In this document: positions 8,543-16,901 of the stretch, one piece after another | Numbering within the stretch: the stretch's first letter is position 1 | How the letters are laid out: every line of letters starts with the position of its first letter | NCBI GenBank assembly: GCA_031972295.1 | Contig: DALYEZ010000001.1 | Span: forward strand, 1-64,000 | Direction: 5' to 3' | Source of the DNA: JALHNF01 sp031972295 | GTDB lineage: Bacteria > Patescibacteriota > Minisyncoccia > Phycocordibacterales > UBA5272 | DNA: 64,000 bases | Program-made: the position numbers and the translations under genes | The notes under the pieces: generated by a model | Databases searched by the model: none | What the model saw: only the letters and a program-made list of their open reading frames with translations | What the model was told of the DNA's origin: nothing

Positions 8543-9848
8543 GCAAATCTTGTACGTATTTGGCTACGAGCGCATTAAATGCAAGTCCTCGATCTTGATA
8601 ATCTTTAAACATATCAAAACTTGGTGCGCCCGGAGAGAAAAGAATAGTTTCTCCAGTTTTTGTTTTTTGAATTGCCGCTCGGAACACGTCTTCAAAGTTT
8701 CCTGTAATAACAACGTGTGGAATGTTGTGGAGAGAAAAAAGTTTGGATATACGATCTCGTTCTTCTCCGTATACGATAACGTCTTTAATAAAGAGTGACT
8801 TCTCTATACTTGTAACGAAAGGTTCTAAGTGAAGACCTCTATCTACACCACCAATAAGGAGTGTTGTGGGTGCAATCATGCTTTCAATTGCGACGTCTGT
8901 GGCTGTAGGGTTCGTGGCAAAAGAATCATTTACAAATGTAATGCCATTATGTGTTGCGATCGTCTCGATATGAAAAGGAAGCCCTTTGAATGTTTTAATT
9001 GCTTGTACAATAGATTTTTTATCTACGAGTGCCCACGTTGCTGCAATAGCCGCACAAATATTTTGTTCATTGTGTTTGCCGGGGAGTAAAGCATCCTTTG
9101 CAGCACATATTTCCTCATTGTTGTATGTAAAGAAATCGTTTTCATTTACTTGCACCAACGCATTTGTTCCGTAGGGAATTTTGTTTTTTGCAATACTAAG
9201 CGCGCTAAGCTGTGTGCTTACCTCGTTGTCTTGAAACCATATTGCTGCGTCTTCTTCCTTTTGATATTTAAAAATATTTCCTTTGGATGCTTGATATTGC
9301 TGAATGTCTTTATGCCAGTCGAGATGATCTTCGGTAACTAAAAGACAGATTGCTATCTGTGGGCTTTTGTGAAGATCAAAAAGCTGGAAACTTGAAAGTT
9401 CGTAGACAACAATAGATTGCGGAGTGAGTTTTGGGAGAATAGAAAGTGAGGGTGTGCCAATGTTTCCTACAAGGTGGACGTCTTTGCCATCAGTTTTTAA
9501 AATTTCATAGATAAGAGTTGCTGTTGTTCCTTTTCCCTTAGTGCCCGTGATGCCAATAATGGGGCAGGGACATAATTCAAAAAACTCCTTCGTGACAGTT
9601 GTAACTTTACCTTGGACGATGTCTTCAATGTCCCAGAGTGGTACTCCGGGGGAGCGGACAATGAGATCAAGTGCTGGTGAATCTGCTAAAAGAAGGTCTT
9701 TCCAATTTGATCCGAGTCTTTTGGTACATGTTGTAGGAACTTCAAGTGATTCATTTTGGTCGTACACAGAAATCTCTGCGGCTTGATTACCCCAGTATTC
9801 GAGTGCCATTTTGCCTTCTCGTCCAAATCCAACAATTCCTATTCGCAT
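8538..9848 (-). CDS. murD: UDP-N-acetylmuramoyl-alanine--glutamate ligase (MurD)
   Basis: 436 residues with the three-domain Mur ligase layout. The N-terminal Rossmann domain begins MRIGIVGFGREG, the ATP loop is GITGTKGKGTTATL, the central region has VTEDHLDWH, and the C-terminal domain carries LIGGVDRG and FSPGAPSFDMF. It adds glutamate to UDP-MurNAc-L-Ala in the cytoplasm. It overlaps the upstream murL-like gene by 10 bp. If MurL is its partner, this ligase may use L-Glu as the MurD2 type does, but sequence alone does not settle the substrate. Confidence 0.93.
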   Translation of the reverse strand: MRIGIVGFGREGKMALEYWGNQAAEISVYDQNESLEVPTTCTKRLGSNWKDLLLADSPALDLIVRSPGVPLWDIEDIVQGKVTTVTKEFFELCPCPIIGITGTKGKGTTATLIYEILKTDGKDVHLVGNIGTPSLSILPKLTPQSIVVYELSSFQLFDLHKSPQIAICLLVTEDHLDWHKDIQQYQASKGNIFKYQKEEDAAIWFQDNEVSTQLSALSIAKNKIPYGTNALVQVNENDFFTYNNEEICAAKDALLPGKHNEQNICAAIAATWALVDKKSIVQAIKTFKGLPFHIETIATHNGITFVNDSFATNPTATDVAIESMIAPTTLLIGGVDRGLHLEPFVTSIEKSLFIKDVIVYGEERDRISKLFSLHNIPHVVITGNFEDVFRAAIQKTKTGETILFSPGAPSFDMFKDYQDRGLAFNALVAKYVQDLL

Positions 9849-11158
9849 GTTTCTATAATAGCGCGTAACGGAGTATTTATCTCTTCAGGGATAAAGTTGG
9901 GGTGGTAATTGGTAAGGAAGCTATCCGCAAGTTTCGCTTCATTTTCTACAGTAATCCAGTCCTCAACCGAAAGACTTTTCCCAAGCAGTGAATTTTTAAA
10001 GTCATCACTTTGAATCGCGGCGCGACACATTTCAGCTCTTGTTGCTACGCAGTCGAAAGGTTTTACAGGTGAAAGCCCTAGAAGCTCTTTGAGAAGCGGT
10101 GTGAGGCTTTCATTTTGATGCAAATCACTTCCAAATATTTCCATTCTCTTTTCAAGAGGAAGTGAAACTGACAAAAGCATATTTGTACCAAGACATTTTG
10201 CACACACACCACACCATCTTTTTGCACCACTTTCTTCAATGGTGAAGTTTTTATTGCAGCTACTAAAAGCTGGGAATACGTGAGGGCACATTTTTGCAAA
10301 TAAGTTTGTCACTCGAAGTCCACCCAGTGGCCGTAGAATAGAAAAGTATGTAATTTCTTGAGAAATGGTTTGGCGTACAAAATCTTGAACCTTTTTTTCA
10401 AAGTCACTCGTTTTTGACCACTGATGGTTCACGGGTCTGCCGAGCCATTCTGTGTTGGACTCATCAGCACTTGTTTCGTTTGCTACAACGACATACTTAC
10501 TTTGCTCGTGCTCTGCAAGCACAACTCCTGTGAAAGCGTAGATAAGAGAAATAGGAACATGTCCAAGAAAAACATTTTCTTTGAGTGTCAGTAGTTGCGG
10601 GTCTGTTTTGCGGACGACTTCAAGAAGAGGAATATTAAGTGCTTGAGTATTTTCAATGAGCAACGGAATGGATCGAACTTTTGTAGCAAAACCTGTCACA
10701 GGAACATTTATTCTTTTGAGAAGTTCTACTGCAAGCGAAGAATCTTTACCGCCACCGATTCCAACAATAGCTTTTAGTTCGTAGGAAGATGTTGTCTCAT
10801 GTGGCGGTGTACTGACTGTTTCTTCGTAAGTTATTTGTATCTGGTCGACAACACTCCACTCGAGCTTGTTTTGGTACACAAGTTCAGAAAAGCCGTTTCT
10901 AAAAAGCCACTGCCAAAATTCTTTCTCACTATCATCAATTAACCACCCTATGTGTATCTCTGGTGCAAGGTGGAGTTTGAAATAACTAATAGACGTGGCA
11001 ATAGCAAGGGCTCGGAGCGCTTTAGAATCGGAAATCTCAAAAGGAAAGATATGTTCTTCTTGAAATGAAAAAGAAGTAGCTCCGTCGGTATAGGAATAGG
11101 TATAGATTGCTGTGTTTGCAACAACCTTCGGGAGGTGAATAGTGAAGATTTTATCCAT
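9839..11158 (-). CDS. murL: MurL-like UDP-MurNAc-L-Ala-L-Glu epimerase
   Basis: 439 residues from the ATG at 11158, chosen because a CATAAT box lies seven nt upstream; the frame is open further. The N-terminal 130 residues are specific to the family. A PP-loop-like motif GGGKDSS (135-141), the segment LGRPVNHQWSKTSDFE, and a C-terminal CGVCAKCLGT cluster match MurL, which in Xanthomonas epimerises the terminal L-Glu of UDP-MurNAc-L-Ala-L-Glu to D-Glu. The 10-bp overlap with murD strongly supports this role and would replace glutamate racemase. Epimerase activity here is inferred, not shown. Confidence 0.8.
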   Translation of the reverse strand: MDKIFTIHLPKVVANTAIYTYSYTDGATSFSFQEEHIFPFEISDSKALRALAIATSISYFKLHLAPEIHIGWLIDDSEKEFWQWLFRNGFSELVYQNKLEWSVVDQIQITYEETVSTPPHETTSSYELKAIVGIGGGKDSSLAVELLKRINVPVTGFATKVRSIPLLIENTQALNIPLLEVVRKTDPQLLTLKENVFLGHVPISLIYAFTGVVLAEHEQSKYVVVANETSADESNTEWLGRPVNHQWSKTSDFEKKVQDFVRQTISQEITYFSILRPLGGLRVTNLFAKMCPHVFPAFSSCNKNFTIEESGAKRWCGVCAKCLGTNMLLSVSLPLEKRMEIFGSDLHQNESLTPLLKELLGLSPVKPFDCVATRAEMCRAAIQSDDFKNSLLGKSLSVEDWITVENEAKLADSFLTNYHPNFIPEEINTPLRAIIETCE

Positions 11159-11171
11159 TTCTTTCATTATG
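11159..11171 (-). promoter_or_regulatory. -10 element of murL-murD, leaderless type
   Basis: On the minus strand CATAAT is followed by seven bases and the murL ATG. The same sequence contains an alternative in-frame ATG three codons upstream, which would overlap the box and is therefore less likely to be used. Confidence 0.45.
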
Positions 11172-11187
11172 CCATGTGAACAAGAAA

Positions 11188-11215
11188 TTGACATTCTTAA
11201 TGTGGGGAGTAAATT
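11188..11215 (+). promoter_or_regulatory. sigma70-type promoter of the 39-residue ORF
   Basis: TTGACA (11188-11193) is followed after 16 bp by TAAATT (11210-11215). The expected transcript start near 11222 leaves a leader of about 34 nt that carries a GGGAGAG ribosome binding site. Confidence 0.5.
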
Positions 11216-11255
11216 GAAAGGGTGACATTCCGTCACAAGCACTCGGGAGAGTGTC

Positions 11256-11375
11256 ATGGTCAACGAGATCAAGAAAACGGACTGGGTGGAAGGTGCCGTC
11301 ATCGCCGGAATCGCAGGGGTCGCCGGACGATGGGTCAAGCACAAGTGCGGTAGTTTGGTTCAGATGAAATTCTGA
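11256..11375 (+). CDS. small orphan peptide, 39 residues, amphipathic/hydrophobic helix
   Basis: The ATG at 11256 follows CGGGAGAG by four bases and the frame ends at TGA 11373-11375. The central part WVEGAVIAGIAGVAGRWVK is a small-residue-rich helix with GxxxG-like spacing flanked by charged ends, of a kind seen in membrane-active peptides, toxins or bacteriocin-like peptides; nothing identifies which. Its codons are visibly GC-richer than those of the surrounding genes. It has its own promoter and a terminator 23 nt downstream, so it looks like a real monocistronic gene. The product is not recognised. Confidence 0.5.
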   Translation: MVNEIKKTDWVEGAVIAGIAGVAGRWVKHKCGSLVQMKF

Positions 11376-11397
11376 ATCTGAACCAGGGTCATCGGTA

Positions 11398-11425
11398 GGA
11401 GGTGCTGTATAAAGGCACCTCTTTT
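11398..11425 (+). terminator. rho-independent terminator of the 39-residue ORF
   Basis: The stem GAGGTGC / GCACCTC encloses an eight- to nine-base loop and is followed by TTTTC. Confidence 0.75.
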
Positions 11426-11438
11426 CATGTCTGTATTT

Positions 11439-11466
11439 TTGACAAGTCGGTTATCAGGTGTACCAT
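11439..11466 (+). promoter_or_regulatory. possible promoter of a short transcript upstream of uvrB
   Basis: TTGACA (11439-11444), a 16-bp spacer and TACCAT (11461-11466) precede an 80-nt stretch that ends in a terminator, with no convincing ORF between them. Confidence 0.4.
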
Positions 11467-11472
11467 TTACAT

Positions 11473-11553
11473 TTTAGAGAGTGCGTGGCCAGCAGGGCGA
11501 TCAGTACTCCTAAAACCAAGCACCGAGGAATCTTTCAGTGCTTGTTTTTGTTT
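11473..11553 (+). ncRNA. candidate small RNA or uvrB leader RNA
   Basis: Between the promoter-like pair at 11439-11466 and the hairpin at 11517-11553 lies about 80 nt without a plausible gene. GAGTGC can pair with GTACTC around a GC-rich internal loop (GTGGCCAGCAGGGCGATCA), giving a stem-loop before the terminator. It also holds a ten-codon frame starting GTG. No known RNA family (SRP, 6S, tmRNA, common riboswitches) was recognised. It could be an independent sRNA or an attenuated leader of uvrB. Confidence 0.3.
11517..11553 (+). terminator. rho-independent terminator upstream of uvrB
   Basis: CAAGCAC pairs with GTGCTTG around a 14-base loop and is followed by TTTTTGTTT. It ends the short transcript region before the uvrB -10 box. 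Confidence 0.7.
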
Positions 11554-11567
11554 AGCCCATTTTCAGG

Positions 11568-11580
11568 TACACTTTATCTT
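11568..11580 (+). promoter_or_regulatory. -10 element of uvrB, leaderless type
   Basis: TACACT (11568-11573) is followed by seven bases and the GTG start. The string leading into GTGAGTAA closely resembles the one in front of uvrA at 14185-14198. Confidence 0.5.
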
Positions 11581-13593
11581 GTGAGTAATTTTAATCTCAA
11601 GGGTTTTACCCCAGCGGGCGACCAGCCAAAGGCGATTAAGGGTCTTGTGGAAGGAATCAAGAAGGGTATGCAAACACAGACCCTTCTTGGTGCTACTGGA
11701 ACAGGAAAGACTTTTACAGTTGCAAGTGTTATACAGCAAATCCAAAAACCAACTCTCGTCATAGCGCACAATAAAACTCTTGCCGCACAGCTTGCCCAAG
11801 AGTTTCGGGAATTTTTTCCTGATGCTGCGGTGCATTACTTTGTATCCTACTACGACTATTATCAGCCGGAGGCATACATGCCGGCGACAGACACCTTCAT
11901 TGAAAAAGACGCGATGATAAACGAAGAAATAGATCGCCTTCGCCATGCTTCCACACAAGCCTTACTTACTCGTAAAGATGTGATTATTGTCGCATCTGTT
12001 TCTTGTATTTATGGTTTGGGAAGTCCAAAAGAATATGAGCGAGAAAATATCCATTTGAAGATTGGTGAAAAATATACCAAGGTGGATATCATGAAGCGAC
12101 TCGTGGCTATTCATTATGAACGCACCAACGCTGATCTTTCTCCGGGACAGTTTCGCGCAGTAGGAAACCGAGTTGATGTTATGCCAGTGTCTGAGACGGT
12201 GATGCTTTCAATTGATTTTTCAGATGGAGTTATTTCAGCACTTGCTGTCATTGACCCAGTGTCCATGAAGCTCCTTGAAAATGTACAAGACTATTTTATT
12301 TTCCCGGCGAAGCACTTTATTTCAGATGAGCCAACAAGAAATAGGGCAGTAAAAACAATTGAAGCAGAACTTAAAATGCAGCTGAAAAAATTTGAAGACG
12401 AAGGGAAGCTTCTAGAATACGAGCGTATCAAGCGCCGTACCACATATGATTTAGCAATGATTCGGGAAATTGGTTTCTGCTCGGGGATTGAAAACTATTC
12501 GCGACATCTTTCTGGTAAAACAGCAGGTGAGCCGCCAGATACCCTTATTGCATACTTTCCACACAAAAAAGATGGTACCCCGGACTTTTTGACAGTGATA
12601 GATGAAAGCCATGTTACTTTGCCACAACTACACGGCATGTATGCAGGCGACCAGTCTCGTAAAAATACTCTTGTTGAATTTGGCTTTCGTCTTCCAAGTG
12701 CAAAAGATAATCGCCCGCTTCGGTATGAAGAGTTTGCTGATCGAGTAGGGCAAACTATTTATGTATCTGCAACACCGGGAAACTTTGAGCGTGAAAATTC
12801 AGAACAAATAGTTCAGCAGATTATTCGTCCAACAGGACTTTTGGATCCACAACTCTCTGTACGTCCGGTGCTTGAGAAAGGAACCTATGGTGGGCAGGTG
12901 CAAGATTTTATTGCTGAGGCAGTAAAAGAAATAAAATCAGGTGGACGAGTGCTTGCCACAACGCTCACGAAAAAGATGGCAGAAGACCTGAGTGTCTTTC
13001 TAAAAGAGCAGAAAATAAAAGCGGAGTATTTGCACAGTGATATAAAGACTATTGAACGTATTCAGATTCTTACACAGTTCCGGAGAGGGGAATTTGATTG
13101 TTTGGTGGGTGTAAACCTCCTTCGTGAAGGTTTGGATTTACCTGAAGTTTCTTTCATTGGTATTTTGGATGCTGACAAAGAAGGCTTTTTGCGTAGTGAA
13201 ACATCGCTTATTCAAACTATTGGGCGTGCTGCGCGCAATGATAAAGGTCGGGTTATTTTGTATGCTGACAACATGACGGGCTCAATGGAGCGGGCTATTG
13301 GAGAAACAACACGACGTCGTGATACGCAGATTGCGTACAACAAGGAACACGGCATCACTCCACAAACGATTCAAAAGAATATTAAAGATATTACGAATCA
13401 GTTGAGTAAGGTTCATGACAAAGCTGTTGCAGGTGAGCTCGCCATCGATAGAAAGCTTTTTGAGAAGAATCCAAATAAGTTGCTGAAGATAAAAGAAAAA
13501 CAAATGAAAGAAGCAGTGAAGGTGCTTGATTTTGAAACCGCAGCAATTTTGCGTGACGAGATAAAGATTTTGAAAGAGCGGATGACGCAATAG
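11581..13593 (+). CDS. uvrB: excinuclease ABC subunit B
   Basis: 670 residues from the GTG at 11581; the frame is open upstream, but FNLKGFTPAGDQPKAI is the family start. It shows the Walker A GATGTGKT, the beta-hairpin segment YYDYYQPEAY used to clamp DNA, the Walker B DESH, helicase motifs SATPG and LLREGLDLPEV, the QTIGRAARN motif VI, and a C-terminal UVR domain for UvrC/UvrA contact. It verifies DNA damage delivered by UvrA. Length is normal. Confidence 0.96.
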   Translation: MSNFNLKGFTPAGDQPKAIKGLVEGIKKGMQTQTLLGATGTGKTFTVASVIQQIQKPTLVIAHNKTLAAQLAQEFREFFPDAAVHYFVSYYDYYQPEAYMPATDTFIEKDAMINEEIDRLRHASTQALLTRKDVIIVASVSCIYGLGSPKEYERENIHLKIGEKYTKVDIMKRLVAIHYERTNADLSPGQFRAVGNRVDVMPVSETVMLSIDFSDGVISALAVIDPVSMKLLENVQDYFIFPAKHFISDEPTRNRAVKTIEAELKMQLKKFEDEGKLLEYERIKRRTTYDLAMIREIGFCSGIENYSRHLSGKTAGEPPDTLIAYFPHKKDGTPDFLTVIDESHVTLPQLHGMYAGDQSRKNTLVEFGFRLPSAKDNRPLRYEEFADRVGQTIYVSATPGNFERENSEQIVQQIIRPTGLLDPQLSVRPVLEKGTYGGQVQDFIAEAVKEIKSGGRVLATTLTKKMAEDLSVFLKEQKIKAEYLHSDIKTIERIQILTQFRRGEFDCLVGVNLLREGLDLPEVSFIGILDADKEGFLRSETSLIQTIGRAARNDKGRVILYADNMTGSMERAIGETTRRRDTQIAYNKEHGITPQTIQKNIKDITNQLSKVHDKAVAGELAIDRKLFEKNPNKLLKIKEKQMKEAVKVLDFETAAILRDEIKILKERMTQ

Positions 13594-13597
13594 TTCT

Positions 13598-14158
13598 ATG
13601 TTCTTAGACATAGCAATCGGAATATTTGCAGGTCTTAGTGTAGGAAGTGTTTATTTTGAAACAGTTCCATATTGGTTTGTTATCCTTGGAATACTTTTTA
13701 CTCTTCTACCTGATATTGATGGAGCTTTATGGATACTAAAGCCATCTGTACGAAAAGAATGGTATAAAACTCATCGTACCTATACAGGTTACCCATTCCT
13801 ATATATCCCAATTGCAGTTATTGTCTTTGTTGTATTTGGAAAACCAATAGGTATCTTGTTTTCTGTTTGTATTCTGTGGCACCACATTCACGATACGTTT
13901 TTCTTGGGATGGGGAGTGATGTGGCTATGGCCTTTTTCAAAAGGTAAATGGAAATTCTTTCCTGATAGAGATGGAAAAATTAGTTTTGTGCCTATGATTT
14001 CTTGGTTGCCACACGAGGAAGAAAAAATTAGACAATGGAGTGGGGGACACGATGAAGGCTGGATAAAGCGGTATTATTTGCAACCAAATTTTATAGCCTA
14101 TTTGGAATACGGAACTCTTATAGTTGCTTGTTTGTGTCTATACGGCTACTATCTGTAG
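13598..14158 (+). CDS. integral membrane protein, YdjM/metal-dependent hydrolase-like
   Basis: 186 residues with about five membrane segments (roughly 5-20, 25-43, 65-85, 87-105 and 165-185). The acidic motif LLPDIDG and later histidines (WHHIHD) resemble the DUF457/YdjM family of membrane-bound putative metal-dependent hydrolases, but the similarity is weak and the function unknown. It lies four nt after uvrB and 40 nt before uvrA, so it is probably cotranscribed with uvrB. Whether it has any role in repair cannot be told. Confidence 0.6.
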   Translation: MFLDIAIGIFAGLSVGSVYFETVPYWFVILGILFTLLPDIDGALWILKPSVRKEWYKTHRTYTGYPFLYIPIAVIVFVVFGKPIGILFSVCILWHHIHDTFFLGWGVMWLWPFSKGKWKFFPDRDGKISFVPMISWLPHEEEKIRQWSGGHDEGWIKRYYLQPNFIAYLEYGTLIVACLCLYGYYL

Positions 14159-14184
14159 TTTTTCGTTCCTTTTCCTCCTTTGTG

Positions 14185-14198
14185 TTACATTTATACTT
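14185..14198 (+). promoter_or_regulatory. -10 element of uvrA, leaderless type
   Basis: TACATT (14185-14190) lies eight bases before GTGAGTAA, mirroring the uvrB arrangement. An overlapping TATACT at 14192 is too close to the start codon to serve this GTG. Confidence 0.45.
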
Positions 14199-16799
14199 GT
14201 GAGTAAAAAGAAAATTGAGCCAAGTGACAAGATTATTGTTCGTGGTGCGCGCACCCATAATCTTAAAAATATCAGCGTTGAGTTGCCACGGAATAAGATG
14301 GTTGTTTTTACTGGACTTTCTGGATCAGGAAAGTCTTCTTTGGCGTTCGATACAATCTTTGCAGAAGGACAGCGTCGGTACATTGAGTCACTTTCTTCAT
14401 ATGCCCGACAATTCCTTAATCAGATGCAGAAGCCAGATGTAGATGAAATCGTGGGTCTCTCGCCAGCTATTTCTATTGACCAAAAATCTCGATCAAATAA
14501 CCCTCGCTCGACAGTTGCAACCATTACTGAAATCTACGACTACATGCGTGTGATGTATGCTCGCATTGGAAAACCTTTTTGTATTGAGTGTGGGTCTCAT
14601 ATCAAGAAGCTTTCAAACGAAGAAATCATTAATTTTATTCTTGAGCGCGCTAAGAAAGTTGATCTCAAAAAAGTTTCCAAGGAGGTTTTAGGTGTTGCGT
14701 ATTCAGAAACATCTCTCACTATTCTTTCGCCGATTGTTCGTGGACGAAAAGGAGAATATTACCAACTTCTTTATGACATGCTTTCAAAAGGATTCACTAA
14801 AGCCTTTGTTGATGGTGAGATGAAGAGTCTTCGTGAGCAAGTAGTTCTTGATAAGCAAAAGAAACACGATATCAGTATTGTGGTTGATGAAATCGGTATT
14901 GATGAGCTTCGTCGAAAAGATAACAAAGATGCAATGGTGCGTCTTTCTGAATCTGTAGAGCGCGCAATTTTAGAATCTGAAGGTTTAGTGGAAATTCATG
15001 TGAATGGCGAAAATCACATCATGAGTTCTAAATTCATGTGTGGTACGTGTGGTGCTTCGTTTCCTGAAATAGAGCCGCGTCTTTTTTCATTCAACTCTCC
15101 ATACGGAGCGTGTGCTACATGTAATGGTCTTGGGCTTAAGTATTTTGGGTCGCTTGACCCGTGTGAAGATTGTGGAGGTAAGCGTTTACGCAAGGAAGCA
15201 ATGAATGTTTTCTTGGATGAAAGTCATCGAAAAATAAATATTGTGGAAGCAACAAACCTTACTATTAAAGAAGCACATGAATTTTTCACCGATCTTAAGC
15301 TTACAGATCAAGAAGAAGAAATTTCTCGAGTTGTTGTAAATGAAATCGTTTCTCGACTACAGTTCATGCTTAATGTTGGTCTTGAGTACTTGCATTTAAG
15401 CCGTACTGCAAACACTCTCTCTGGTGGTGAGGCACAGCGTATTCGTTTGGCGTCACAGCTTGGCTCAAAACTTGTGGGAGCTCTCTATGTGCTCGATGAG
15501 CCAACTATCGGTCTTCATCAACGTGATAATGACAAATTGATTAAAACACTCACTGAGCTTCGTGATATTGGTAACACTATTATCGTGGTAGAACACGATG
15601 AAGATACTATTTTTGCTTCAGATTATTTAGTAGATATTGGCCCTGGTGCTGGAGTTCATGGTGGACATATTGTAGCTTCGGGATATTTGGAAGATCTCCT
15701 TACTGCAAAGAAAAATGAATCAGGCTCAAGTACACTTGCATATTTGCGCGGCGAAAAGAAAATAGAAGTTCCAAGTAAGCGCCGAGAGTTTGATCGTGGC
15801 ATGATTCGTATTGAGGGAGGAAACGCATTTAATATTAAAGATATGAAGGTGGAAGTCCCGCTTGGACGCATCGTTTGTATTACTGGAGTTTCTGGGTCTG
15901 GAAAATCTACGTTTATGTATGAGATTTTGTATAAAAATCTTGCAGAACGACTTGAGAAACGTAAAAAGATTATTGAAAATATAAACTGTACATCTTTTAC
16001 TGGCGCAGAATATCTTTCTCGTACAGTTCTTATCGACCAGTCTCCAATAGGACGTACTCCTCGAAGTAATCCAGCGACATATACGGGTGCATGGACACAT
16101 GTACGTGATTTGTTTGCATCAAGTGAAGAAGCGCGTATTCGTGGCTGGGGACCAGGACGATTTAGTTTTAATGTAAAAGGTGGGCGATGCGAAGCGTGTG
16201 AAGGAAATGGTGAAATTGCGGTAGAAATGCACTTCTTACCGACAGTGTATGTGAAGTGTGATGTGTGTGGTGGTAAACGCTTCATGAAAGAAACCCTTGA
16301 GGTAAAGTTTAAGAAAAAAAGTATTTACGATGTTCTTAAAATGACAGTAGAAGAAGGTCTTACTTTCTTTGAAGATATTCCCGCAGTGCATGATCGTCTG
16401 AAGACACTGAATGATGTTGGGCTCGGATACCTTGAGCTTGGGCAAAGTGCGAATACTCTCTCTGGTGGTGAGGCACAGCGTGTAAAAATTTCATCTGAAC
16501 TCTATCGTCCGCATGTAGAAAAGACAATGTATCTTCTCGATGAGCCAACGATTGGTCTTCATTATGATGATGTGGCAAAGCTTATCGAAATTTTGAATCG
16601 TCTTGCTGACAAGGGTAACTCGGTCATCCTTATTGAACACAACCTCGATATTATTAAGTCGTCAGACTGGGTACTTGATATTGGACCAGAAGGAGGAACT
16701 GGTGGCGGACAGCTTGTAGCAAAAGGCACACCAGAAAATGTAGCTGCAAATGTAAAATCAGAAACCGGAAAGTATTTGAAGAAGATGCTTAAAAAATAG
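14199..16799 (+). CDS. uvrA: excinuclease ABC subunit A
   Basis: 866 residues from the GTG at 14199, about 70 shorter than E. coli UvrA. Two ABC modules are present: Walker A GLSGSGKSS and GVSGSGKST, and the ABC signature TLSGGEAQR in both halves. Zinc-binding pairs are seen at CIECG, CGTCG, CATCNGLG/CEDCGGKR and CEACEGNG/CDVCGGKR. UvrA dimers scan DNA for lesions and load UvrB. The shortening lies mainly between the first zinc region and the first signature. The upstream frame extension overlaps the previous gene and lacks homology. Confidence 0.96.
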   Translation: MSKKKIEPSDKIIVRGARTHNLKNISVELPRNKMVVFTGLSGSGKSSLAFDTIFAEGQRRYIESLSSYARQFLNQMQKPDVDEIVGLSPAISIDQKSRSNNPRSTVATITEIYDYMRVMYARIGKPFCIECGSHIKKLSNEEIINFILERAKKVDLKKVSKEVLGVAYSETSLTILSPIVRGRKGEYYQLLYDMLSKGFTKAFVDGEMKSLREQVVLDKQKKHDISIVVDEIGIDELRRKDNKDAMVRLSESVERAILESEGLVEIHVNGENHIMSSKFMCGTCGASFPEIEPRLFSFNSPYGACATCNGLGLKYFGSLDPCEDCGGKRLRKEAMNVFLDESHRKINIVEATNLTIKEAHEFFTDLKLTDQEEEISRVVVNEIVSRLQFMLNVGLEYLHLSRTANTLSGGEAQRIRLASQLGSKLVGALYVLDEPTIGLHQRDNDKLIKTLTELRDIGNTIIVVEHDEDTIFASDYLVDIGPGAGVHGGHIVASGYLEDLLTAKKNESGSSTLAYLRGEKKIEVPSKRREFDRGMIRIEGGNAFNIKDMKVEVPLGRIVCITGVSGSGKSTFMYEILYKNLAERLEKRKKIIENINCTSFTGAEYLSRTVLIDQSPIGRTPRSNPATYTGAWTHVRDLFASSEEARIRGWGPGRFSFNVKGGRCEACEGNGEIAVEMHFLPTVYVKCDVCGGKRFMKETLEVKFKKKSIYDVLKMTVEEGLTFFEDIPAVHDRLKTLNDVGLGYLELGQSANTLSGGEAQRVKISSELYRPHVEKTMYLLDEPTIGLHYDDVAKLIEILNRLADKGNSVILIEHNLDIIKSSDWVLDIGPEGGTGGGQLVAKGTPENVAANVKSETGKYLKKMLKK

Positions 16800-16889
16800 A
16801 AATCAGAAGAAGATTGAGTCCTTTCTACTGACCATTTTAATTATTAAAGTCTTCAGAGGAGATAGTTTCAGTCTTAAATTTAGAAGTGT

Positions 16890-16901
16890 TACAATGCTTT
16901 T
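16890..16901 (+). promoter_or_regulatory. -10 element, leaderless type
   Basis: TACAAT (16890-16895) is followed by six bases and the ATG of the next gene. Confidence 0.55.

Noticed and set aside
11458..11580. N-terminal extension of UvrB from an ATG at 11458
   Set aside because: The extension crosses a terminator hairpin and the -10 box, and homology begins only at the GTG at 11581.
11402..11584. 60-residue plus-strand frame between the peptide terminator and uvrB
   Set aside because: It starts inside a terminator hairpin, runs through a second one, is cysteine-rich without pattern, and has no ribosome binding site.
15656..16285. 209-codon minus-strand frame inside uvrA
   Set aside because: It is fully antisense to a conserved gene, has no family motifs, and its composition is that of a shadow frame.
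15415..16483. Exact repeat of about 24 nt occurring twice (around 15415 and 16459)
   Set aside because: Both copies encode the ABC signature TLSGGEAQR in the two homologous halves of UvrA, so this is normal internal duplication.
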